Source: Variovorax sp. J22G73 (GTDB lineage Bacteria; Pseudomonadota; Gammaproteobacteria; Burkholderiales; Burkholderiaceae_C). From it: a DNA stretch of 64,000 nt. Position numbers and translations under genes: made by a program. Below are positions 1 to 7,348 of this stretch, one piece after another. Location of the stretch: NCBI RefSeq assembly GCF_030317035.1, contig NZ_JASZYK010000009.1:218897-282896 (forward strand). Direction: 5' to 3'. Under the pieces are notes generated by a model that was given only the letters and a program-made list of their open reading frames with translations, ran no database searches and was not told where the DNA came from. Every line of letters starts with the position of its first letter. Position 1 is the first letter of the stretch.

Positions 1-2989
1 CGCTGAAGGCGATCGGCGGCAGGTCGCCCAGCGTGCCCCTGTTTGCTTGAATGGTGTCGGTGGCCTGTGTGGCCCGGGCGGAATCCGTGCCGTCCAGCGC
101 CACCGCGCGCACCGTCTGCAGCGCCTTGCCGTCGGGCACGTCCTGCACGAACCAGCCCTCTTCCAGCTGCACGCACAGCCGCCGCCCGCCGGGCAGCGCC
201 TTGTTGAAGCTGTCGACCATGCCGCCCTCGCCCACCTCGCGCAGCCAGCCGCGCGACTCCAGCCCCATGAGAGCGGCGTTCGACACCTGCCGGCCCGCCC
301 ACTGCGGGAGCTCGCGGCGCATGCGCAGCGAGGGGTCGAGCGCGAAGGTCTGGCGCGTCAGCTGCTCGAAGGGCTGCATGATTTCGTAGTCGGCCAGCAC
401 CGCGCTCCAGGCGGCGGCCAGCGCTGGGTCTTTCGCGGCCAGCTCCAGCGGATGCGGCAAGCCGATGCGCGCGCCCTCGGGCAGCTTCACCGGGTCGTCC
501 TGCAGGTCGCTCAGCTCGCCCTCGGCGCTCACGCGGAACGTGCCTTCGAGCCGGTTCGACGCGTCGAACAGCCCCCACACCAGCGGCCGGCTGAACACGC
601 GCAGCACCGGGTGGTTCGCGAAGAAGGGCATGAACTCGTCTGCGCTCCAGCGGCGCTGCGCGCACATCGCCGCCTCGAGCCGAAGCAGCTGCGTGGTGGC
701 GACGGTCTTGGCCAGCTTGCGCAGCTCCTTCAGCTGCGTGGTCGCGGCGGCGGCCTTGCCGGGCTCGTCGTTCGCGCCGGGCTTGGGCAGGGTCTTCAGC
801 GCCTTGCCGCGGGCGTCGTGCACCACGGGCTGGAAGTGGTCGTCCATGCGCACTTCGAAAGTGCGCGGGCCGAAGTCGAGCGTGAGCCGCGCGCGCGCGT
901 CCAGGCCCAGGTCGGGCACGGTGCGGTCGGCCAGCTGGTCGAGGCTCAGGCCGCGCTGCTCGGCCACCTCGCCCAGCATGCGGTCGGCGCGGGTGCGCAG
1001 GTCGTCGTAGCGAGTCTGGCGCGCCAGCTCGGCCAGGTGCATGAGCGCGGCGTCGCTGCCGATGTCGCCCAGCATCGCCATGGCGTCGTAGGCGCGCACG
1101 CGGTCGAGCGCGGCGCGCCACTGGCGCAGCAGGCCGTAGAGCTGGCGGGCCGTTTCGTCGTCGCCCAGGCGGCCCTGCAGCGCGAACATCCAGCGCTCCT
1201 TGCTCGGGCGGCCGTTGCCGATCCACCAGGCCAGCAGGGCGCGGCCGAAGCGCGCGAGCGAATCGGGCGCCAGCGCGTCCAGCAGCGCGGGCAGCCCCGG
1301 GTAGGGGGCGTCGGGCTTGCCGAGCATCATCGCCATCAGCACGTCGGGCACGCAGGCCTGCGGCAGCGCGTGGCCGCTGTTCTTCAGCAGCAGGCGGGGC
1401 AGCGCCGCGAGCGGCAGGGTCTTGGGCAGCGCCGGCAGCTCGTCGGGCAGCAGCTCTTCGGGGGCGATGGCCAGCAGCGTGGCAACCGCGGCCGCGGCCT
1501 CGCTGCCGTAGGCTTCGGCCTGGCGGTGCACGGCATCGGTGTTGCCTTCGGCGTGCAGCCAGCGCAGCGCGGCTTGCGCCGCCTCGTGCGCCGGGCCGGG
1601 CTCGCCCAGCGCCGCGGGAATGAGCCCGCGCGCCGCGGTGTCGGGGTAGCGGGCCAGCCATGCGGCGGCCTCGCGCCGCACCCAGCGGTTGGTGTGGAAG
1701 CCCCTGGCGATCCAGCCGGCCAGCGGGTCCCATTCGATGGCCGAGGCCAGCTCGAACATGGCGCGCGCGCCGTGCTTGAGGTAGTGCGGCAAGGCCGGCA
1801 GCGCGGCGGTGCCGAAGTGATGCAGCACCGGGCGGATGCGCGACGCGTCGCTCAGCGCGTGCAGCAGCGCCGGCCCCTGCGTGAACACCGCCATGGCCAG
1901 CTGCGCCGGCAGCTGCCAGATGTAGTCGGCGGTCGACCAGGCCGTGCCGGGCGGGTCGCCGAAGTCGTCCGGCTGCATGTCGGCACCATTGGCGCCGTCG
2001 GCGATGTCGTCGATGCGCTCGGGCCGCACGCCGAGCATCCACAGGGCCTTGCGCACGCGGGCGCCATCGCCCTGTGCATCGCGGACAGCCTCTGGCGCCT
2101 TCGGCTCATTGCGCGCGAAATTCTTCACCTGCTCGTCGGAGCGCGCGCGCAGCGCCCGCACTTCCTGCGCCAGCCAGTCGTCCGACGCGTCGCCGGTGGC
2201 CTGCTGGTACTGCGGCGGCGGCAGGCCGGCCCAGTGCAGCGCGGCGGTCGCGGGCAGCGGCTGCAGGGCCAGCGTGGGAACCACCGGCAACGCCTGCCGG
2301 TTCTTCCACGGCGGGCGGCGCAGCAGCGCGGGCCAGGCTTCGGGGGCGGCGTCGGTCACGCCGTCGGCGCTGTCTTCCTGCAGGCGCGCGAGCGTCTTGC
2401 GCTGGCTGTCGTCGCAGGCTGCTTCCAACGGCGCTTGCCAGTCGGGATTGGCGGCCAGCAGCTCCAGCACGAGCGCGGCACCGGCCTGGTGGCGCGCCGG
2501 GTTGGCCGAGAGCAGTTCGCGCAGCACGAACAGCGGCCAGCGCGCGGCCTGCTTGGCCAGCGCGGTCTTGCAGTCGATCTGCTTGACCTGCGTCACGAAG
2601 AAGCGCACGACCGCCGCGTCGTGGATGGCCAGCAGGTCGGTCACGGCCTCCTTGTGCGGCGAGGGCTCGAAGAACAGCTCGGCCGCTGCGGCGCCATGCA
2701 TCTCGAGCATGCGCAGCCGCGCGGCGCGGGGCGGGTAGAAGCTGGCGCGGTGGCGGCGGTAGAAGTCGAGGCTGTCGGCCAGGCTGCGCTCGGTGGACAG
2801 CAGCCCGCCGCAATGGCCGCAGGCCCGGTCGTTGAAGCGCGCGAGCGACTCGCGCATGCCCTTGGTCCAGCGCACGCTGCCATCGGGCTGTGCATGCAGG
2901 CCGCTCTTGCCTTCACTGCCTGCCTTGCCTTCGGTGCTTTCAGTGCCTTCAGTGCCTGTCCCTGCCTTCGATTTGCGACCCACCGCCAT
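1..2989 (-). CDS. DUF4132 domain-containing protein (C-terminus beyond window)
   Basis: A frame stays open from the ATG at 2989 to the left edge, about 996 codons without a stop, so the C-terminal end is missing. GGAGG sits five bases before this ATG. The first 35 or so residues are a Gly/Thr/Glu/Ser/Lys-rich linker (AGTGTEGTESTEGKAGSEGK), followed by a C-x-x-C pair (ACGHC) near residue 60. The middle is Ala/Leu-rich and helical, HEAT-like in style. The last visible third (a run such as PFEQLTRQTF, then LESRGWLREVG) resembles the DUF4132 domain of MolR/YehI-type proteins. The molecular role of that family is not settled. Cytosolic; no signal peptide or membrane segment. It follows yidB on the same strand but is separated from it by a terminator. 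Confidence 0.75.
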   Translation of the reverse strand, partial: MAVGRKSKAGTGTEGTESTEGKAGSEGKSGLHAQPDGSVRWTKGMRESLARFNDRACGHCGGLLSTERSLADSLDFYRRHRASFYPPRAARLRMLEMHGAAAAELFFEPSPHKEAVTDLLAIHDAAVVRFFVTQVKQIDCKTALAKQAARWPLFVLRELLSANPARHQAGAALVLELLAANPDWQAPLEAACDDSQRKTLARLQEDSADGVTDAAPEAWPALLRRPPWKNRQALPVVPTLALQPLPATAALHWAGLPPPQYQQATGDASDDWLAQEVRALRARSDEQVKNFARNEPKAPEAVRDAQGDGARVRKALWMLGVRPERIDDIADGANGADMQPDDFGDPPGTAWSTADYIWQLPAQLAMAVFTQGPALLHALSDASRIRPVLHHFGTAALPALPHYLKHGARAMFELASAIEWDPLAGWIARGFHTNRWVRREAAAWLARYPDTAARGLIPAALGEPGPAHEAAQAALRWLHAEGNTDAVHRQAEAYGSEAAAAVATLLAIAPEELLPDELPALPKTLPLAALPRLLLKNSGHALPQACVPDVLMAMMLGKPDAPYPGLPALLDALAPDSLARFGRALLAWWIGNGRPSKERWMFALQGRLGDDETARQLYGLLRQWRAALDRVRAYDAMAMLGDIGSDAALMHLAELARQTRYDDLRTRADRMLGEVAEQRGLSLDQLADRTVPDLGLDARARLTLDFGPRTFEVRMDDHFQPVVHDARGKALKTLPKPGANDEPGKAAAATTQLKELRKLAKTVATTQLLRLEAAMCAQRRWSADEFMPFFANHPVLRVFSRPLVWGLFDASNRLEGTFRVSAEGELSDLQDDPVKLPEGARIGLPHPLELAAKDPALAAAWSAVLADYEIMQPFEQLTRQTFALDPSLRMRRELPQWAGRQVSNAALMGLESRGWLREVGEGGMVDSFNKALPGGRRLCVQLEEGWFVQDVPDGKALQTVRAVALDGTDSARATQATDTIQANRGTLGDLPPIAFS

Positions 2990-3043
2990 GCCATCCTCCC
3001 TCGAACTGATGCGAGCGGCATTGTCGGCCAAGGCCGCGCGGGC

Positions 3044-3069
3044 AAAAAAAAGCGCCCTCGCGGGCGCTC
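3044..3069 (-). terminator. Rho-independent terminator after yidB
   Basis: Read on the minus strand: a GC-rich stem (AGCGCCC / GGGCGCT around a TCGC-type loop, 3051-3068) followed by an uninterrupted run of T. It lies about 25 bases after the yidB stop and ahead of the DUF4132 gene, so the two are probably separate transcripts. Confidence 0.8.
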
Positions 3070-3094
3070 GAATCCTGGAGAGAGGCGTCAGCCT

Positions 3095-3562
3095 TCAGGG
3101 TTGCTTGCCCTGGAGCAGCCCGCTGAGCGAACCCAGCAGGTCTTCATGGTTGCCCAGGCCCTGCTCCGGCACCTTGCCGTGCGGTGTGAGCTGGTCGATG
3201 AGCGCGGGCAGCATGGTCGCGAGCATCGGCAGCAGCGTTTGCGCATTGATGCCCAGCTTGGACGCGATGGCGGCAATGGTGTCGCCGCCCAGCGCGTTCT
3301 GCAGCTGGTCGCCCGAGACCGGCTGGTTCTCGCCCTTGCCGATCCACGAGTTGATGACGCTGCCCAGGCCGGCCTGCTCGAACTTCGAGACCAGCCCGCC
3401 CAGGCCACCCTGCGCGCCATTGTTCGCAAGCAGGCCGCCCAGCGCCCCTGCGATGCCGCCGAGATCGCCCAACCCACCGAGGCCGCCGAGGCCTCCGCCT
3501 TGGGGCTGCTGCTGTGCAGCGCCTCCCAGCACTTGACCGAGTACCGAATCGAGCAATCCCAT
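3095..3562 (-). CDS. YidB family protein
   Basis: 155 aa. The frame extends to 3598, but the ATG at 3562 (protein start MGLLDSVLGQVLGG) has an AAGGAAA ribosome site six bases upstream and is the family's usual start. The first 60 residues are very rich in Gly, Leu and Gln (repeated GGLG units). The remainder has the YidB/DUF937-like pattern: GLGSVINSWIGKGENQPVS, then a helical region around the conserved Leu-Gly-rich motif ALGGDTIAAIASKLG, and a C-terminal GLLQGKQP. Cytosolic by sequence; the family has no established biochemical role. Followed by a strong terminator, so likely monocistronic. Confidence 0.8.
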   Translation of the reverse strand: MGLLDSVLGQVLGGAAQQQPQGGGLGGLGGLGDLGGIAGALGGLLANNGAQGGLGGLVSKFEQAGLGSVINSWIGKGENQPVSGDQLQNALGGDTIAAIASKLGINAQTLLPMLATMLPALIDQLTPHGKVPEQGLGNHEDLLGSLSGLLQGKQP

Positions 3563-3663
3563 GGCCGTTTCCTTGGTGTGTGACAGAACCGCCAACATTG
3601 TTAAATGCGGCGGCGCTTAAGTGGAAAGTTGCACAGGCACTTTCGAACCGGCAACGTGACAAA

Positions 3664-5031
3664 TTACTTGGTACGCGCCACGCGTTTGGGCAGCAGTGCG
3701 GGGCTGATGCCCTGCACGCCCACCAACCCGAGCACTGTCACCAGCGAATTCTGCGCGCCTTTCCAGGCGTCTGTCACGTCGATGGACTCGGCCAGCGAAT
3801 GGAATCCCGAGCCCTTGCCGCCGCCGCCGACGATGATGGCCGGAATGCCCAGCGAGATCGGCACGTTGGCGTCGGTGCTGCCGCCGCGCAGCATCGTCTT
3901 GTGGCCGAAGGCCGCGTTCGATCGCGTGGCGGCCTCGACGATCACCGAGTCGGGCGGCGTGCGGCCGCCGGGCCGGTCGCCGATGAGGCGGGTGCTGGCG
4001 CTCAGCGAATTCACGTTCCAGCGCCTGTTTTCCTCGGCCACCGCCTCGTCGATGGCGGCCAGGATCTTCTTTTCGGTGTCCAGCAGCGCGCCCATGTCGT
4101 CCGAGCGGATGTCGATGGCCATGCGCGCGTCCGGCGCGATGGTGTTGACCGAGGTGCCGCCGCCCACGGTGCCGACGGTGAACGTCGTCTTGGGGAAGCT
4201 CGGCGTGCGCACGTCGGCGATCTTGGCGATGGCGCGGCCCATGCCGTGGATGGCGCTGGGCACCAGGCCGAAAGCGCCGAAGCTGTGGCCGCCCGGGCCC
4301 TGGAATGTGACCTCGTAGCGGTGGCTCGCGGTGCCCAGCACCAGCACCGCGCCCGGCGGCGAGGGCTCCAGCCCGACCATGCCGTCGATGTCGAGGTGGT
4401 CCCTGAAGATCGCCTTCATGCCGCGCAGGTTGCCCAGCTCTTCCTCGCCCACGTTGGCCACGAACAGCAGGTCGCCCACGGTCTGCACCTTGTTGTCGTT
4501 CAAGACCTTGAGCCACGACAGCAGCACCGACAGACCGCGCGTGTCGTCGCCGATGCCGGGGGCGTACAGGCGGCCGTCGCGCTCCTTCACCTTCACGTCG
4601 GTGCCGGCGGGGAACACGGTGTCGAGGTGGGCCGACACGAGCAGCCGGGGCCCGTTGCCCGTGCCCTTGCGCAGGCCGACCACGTTGCCTTCGGCATCGA
4701 TCTTCGCGTGGCCCAGGCCGAGCGCCTTCATGCGGGCGAGAAAGGCCTCGGCGCGCTTGTGCTCCTTGAAGGGGGGCGCCTCGATCTCGGTGAGCATCTT
4801 CAGGTCTTCCACCGAGCGCTCGTGGTCGGCCTTGACCGCTTCGAGCAGCTTCTGGATGGCTGGCGAGGCCATCAGCTGCGTGTAGGCCTTGTCGACTTCA
4901 GGGCTGACTTGCGTGGGCGTGGGGGCGACAGCGGGACTTTGCGCCAGCGCGGCAGGGGCCGCGCACAGCATCGACAGAACGAAAGGGGCGAGGCAGGGGG
5001 CAAGGCGCAAAGCGCCCGGCAGGCGGGACAT
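3664..5031 (-). CDS. Secreted M20 family metallopeptidase
   Basis: 455 aa. The ATG at 5031 opens a clear Sec signal peptide (basic MSRLPGALR, hydrophobic core, cleavage near ALAQS), so the protein should be periplasmic; upstream in-frame starts would bury the signal. Metal-binding and catalytic motifs of M20 peptidases are visible: SAHLDTVFP, GIGDDTRG, the Glu pair in GEEELGN, and a late His in GSGFHSLAES. The dimerisation domain is inserted mid-protein (GPGGHSFGAFG). The family hydrolyses small peptides or N-acylated amino acids with one or two zinc ions; the substrate cannot be read from sequence. It lies downstream of rsmE in the same direction with a gap of about 150 bases. Confidence 0.85.
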   Translation of the reverse strand: MSRLPGALRLAPCLAPFVLSMLCAAPAALAQSPAVAPTPTQVSPEVDKAYTQLMASPAIQKLLEAVKADHERSVEDLKMLTEIEAPPFKEHKRAEAFLARMKALGLGHAKIDAEGNVVGLRKGTGNGPRLLVSAHLDTVFPAGTDVKVKERDGRLYAPGIGDDTRGLSVLLSWLKVLNDNKVQTVGDLLFVANVGEEELGNLRGMKAIFRDHLDIDGMVGLEPSPPGAVLVLGTASHRYEVTFQGPGGHSFGAFGLVPSAIHGMGRAIAKIADVRTPSFPKTTFTVGTVGGGTSVNTIAPDARMAIDIRSDDMGALLDTEKKILAAIDEAVAEENRRWNVNSLSASTRLIGDRPGGRTPPDSVIVEAATRSNAAFGHKTMLRGGSTDANVPISLGIPAIIVGGGGKGSGFHSLAESIDVTDAWKGAQNSLVTVLGLVGVQGISPALLPKRVARTK

Positions 5032-5177
5032 GGGGCAAAAGTCCTTCTTTTGTTTTAAAGAGGTAACGATTGTTTCCCAAGCCTTCGGCGCGCGCGTTGC
5101 GGAAAACACTCGTTTTTCGCCCTCTGTTCGGCGCTTGGGCTGCGCCTGGGCCGCTGGCCCCGCAAGTCGCAAGCGGC

Positions 5178-5897
5178 TCAGAGCCCTGCGAGCGACACCA
5201 GCGCGGCCAGCGCCGCCGTTTCGGCGCGCAGCACGCGGGCGCCCAGGGTGACCGGCGCGAAGCCGCGGCCGATGGCCTGCTGCTCCTCGGTGCCGCTCAG
5301 GCCGCCTTCAGGGCCGCTGAGCACGAGCGCGCCGTGGCTCTCGGGGACCTGCACCGCCGGCATGGCGCGCGTGCCTTCGGCCAGGCTCAGCACCAGGCGC
5401 ACGGCGTTCGAGCTGCCCTGGGCGTCGATCCAGCCTGAAAACGACTGCACCGGGTGGATCACCGGCACGCGGTTGCGGCCGCACTGCTCGCAGGCCGCGA
5501 CCGCAATGGCTTCCCAATGCGCCCGCTTCTTGTCGGCGCGCTCGCCCGACAGGCGCAGCACGCCGTGCGCGGTGGCCAGCGGCTGGATGCTCGCAACGCC
5601 CAGTTCGGTGGCTTTCTCGACCAGCCAGTCCATGCGCTCGTTGGCCGGCATGCCGACCACGAGGTGCACCGCACGCGGTGCCTCGCGCTCGACCGCCAGG
5701 TGGGCACCGACCACGACCGCGACGTCGCTGCGGCCCATGCGCTCGACCGTGGCGGCGTACTCGCCACCCGCGCCGTCGAACAGGGTGAGCGCGTCGCCGG
5801 GCTGCATGCGCAGCACCTGCACGTGGCGCGCGGCGCCGGAAGGCAGCGCCAGGCTGGCGCCGGCGGTCAGCGGCACGGAACAGTGAAAACGCGGCAT
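5178..5897 (-). CDS. rsmE: 16S rRNA (uracil-1498-N3)-methyltransferase RsmE
   Basis: 239 aa, the usual family length. RsmE is a SPOUT-class (knotted) methyltransferase that uses S-adenosylmethionine to methylate N3 of U1498 in 16S rRNA. Visible features: N-terminal PUA-like part (HVQVLRMQPGDALTLFDG), the link helix with WLVEKATELG, and the knot motifs LSGPEGGLS and LGARVLRAETA. The Ser-Gly before PEGG is a small departure from the common I-G-P-E-G-G. The ATG at 5897 matches the conserved MPRF start. Cytosolic. Sits 69 bases after amgK on the same strand. Confidence 0.93.
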   Translation of the reverse strand: MPRFHCSVPLTAGASLALPSGAARHVQVLRMQPGDALTLFDGAGGEYAATVERMGRSDVAVVVGAHLAVEREAPRAVHLVVGMPANERMDWLVEKATELGVASIQPLATAHGVLRLSGERADKKRAHWEAIAVAACEQCGRNRVPVIHPVQSFSGWIDAQGSSNAVRLVLSLAEGTRAMPAVQVPESHGALVLSGPEGGLSGTEEQQAIGRGFAPVTLGARVLRAETAALAALVSLAGL

Positions 5898-5966
5898 GCT
5901 ATTGAATATGTAGCGAAAGGCGCCCGCTGGGGACGCGTTCGGCGGGCATGGCGGGCATTGTGGGCA

Positions 5967-7112
5967 TCACACCCGGCCGTAGGCAAAGCCGGTGAGCGCC
6001 GAAGTGCCCTCGACCTCGTCGATCACGCGCACCAGCGGCGTCAGCTCCATGTAGCGCCCGGCGGTGGCGCGGATGTAGGCGATGAAGCGCGGCGTGTCGG
6101 CCAGGTACTTGGGCTTGCCGTCGCGCAGCGTGAGCCGCGCGAAGATGCCAGCCACCTTCAGGTGGCGCTGCAGGCCCATCCACTCGACCGCGCGGTAGAA
6201 GGCGCCGAAGTCCTCGTCGACCGGCAGGCCGGCCTTGCGCGCCGCGGTCCAGTAGCGGATGGTGATGTCGAGCACGAACTCCTCGTCCCAGCTCAGGAAG
6301 GCGTCGCGCATCAGGCTGGCGATGTCGTACGTGATGGGGCCGTACACGGCGTCCTGGAAGTCGAGCACGCCCAGCGCGGGGGCCCCACTCACCATCAGGT
6401 TGCGCGGCATGAAGTCGCGGTGCACGTACACGCTGGGCGAGGCCAGGTTGCTGTCGACGATGAGCTTGAAGCTGCGCTCCAGCCGTTCCTTCAGCTTGCC
6501 CTCGATGGCAACGCCGCGGTGCCGGCCGATGTACCACTCGGGGAACAGCGCCAGCTCGCGCTCGAGCAGCGCGCGGTCGTAGGGCGGCAGCACGCCGGGC
6601 CTGGACGACAGCTGCCACTTGATGAGCGCGTCGATGGCCTGGTCGTAGAGCGGGCGGCTGGCGTCGGGGCGGGCTGGGTCGAGCACGTCCAGCATGGTCT
6701 GGCGGCCCAGGTCGTCGAGCAGCAGGAAGCCGTTCATGCGGTCCCAGTCGAGCACCTGGGGGGCCAGCACGCCGGCCTCGGCCATCAGCTGGGCGACCTG
6801 CACGAACGGATCGCTGTTTTCCTTGTCCGGCGGGGCGTCCATCACGATGCGGGTGGGGGCGGCCGGGTCGGTGGTGTCGACGCGAAAGTAGCGCCTGAAG
6901 CTCGCGTCGGCCGAGGCGAGCCGCACCGTGTCGGGCAGCAGCCGCTGGGCCGGCGCGATGCCCGCCAGCCAGGTCCGGAACACGTCGGCGCGCTGCGGAT
7001 CGGTCCAGGCGATCGGCTCGGCAGACAGTTCGGCAAACGGCTCGGCGGGGTGCGGGGCGGGGCTCGGGGCCGAGTTAGGGGCCAATGAGGCCGGGGGCGA
7101 GGGTGCTGTCAT
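5967..7112 (-). CDS. amgK: N-acetylmuramate/N-acetylglucosamine kinase AmgK
   Basis: 381 aa aminoglycoside-phosphotransferase-fold kinase. AmgK phosphorylates the anomeric position of MurNAc (and GlcNAc) during peptidoglycan recycling, feeding MurU. Kinase motifs: VHRDFMPRNLM (catalytic loop Asp and Asn) and LDFQDA (metal-binding Asp) near residues 245-275. The first 30 residues are Ala/Pro-rich, so the true start could be slightly later. It is divergent from lptD, the same neighbourhood as in pseudomonads, but murU is not adjacent: it lies at 42.1-42.9 kb. No ribosome site is obvious. A TAGAAT hexamer on the minus strand about nine bases before the ATG would give a very short or absent leader. 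Confidence 0.88.
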   Translation of the reverse strand: MTAPSPPASLAPNSAPSPAPHPAEPFAELSAEPIAWTDPQRADVFRTWLAGIAPAQRLLPDTVRLASADASFRRYFRVDTTDPAAPTRIVMDAPPDKENSDPFVQVAQLMAEAGVLAPQVLDWDRMNGFLLLDDLGRQTMLDVLDPARPDASRPLYDQAIDALIKWQLSSRPGVLPPYDRALLERELALFPEWYIGRHRGVAIEGKLKERLERSFKLIVDSNLASPSVYVHRDFMPRNLMVSGAPALGVLDFQDAVYGPITYDIASLMRDAFLSWDEEFVLDITIRYWTAARKAGLPVDEDFGAFYRAVEWMGLQRHLKVAGIFARLTLRDGKPKYLADTPRFIAYIRATAGRYMELTPLVRVIDEVEGTSALTGFAYGRV

Positions 7113-7348
7113 GGATAATCGATTCTACAAATCCGCCTGGCGCGGCAACCCCTCGCGGCCGGCTTCCGGCCGAGCCGGGTCGCCGCCGGCCCCTGCAACC
7201 CGCCGGCTTGCCGCGCCGTCCCCCGACGAATCTTTCGTTCCGAACCGATGCCTACGACCCAACGCCTTCACGCTTGGCACCTTGTGCGCTCGCTGCTTAC
7301 CCCCGGGGAGTCGCCTGCTTTCCTCGGAACGGCCGGGCGGGAGGCTTG

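Noticed and set aside
47..3583. 1178-codon plus-strand frame
   Set aside because: It is antisense to the DUF4132 and yidB genes, is rich in Arg/Gln/His/Ala with no domain, and runs through a terminator. It reflects the high GC third positions of the real minus-strand genes.
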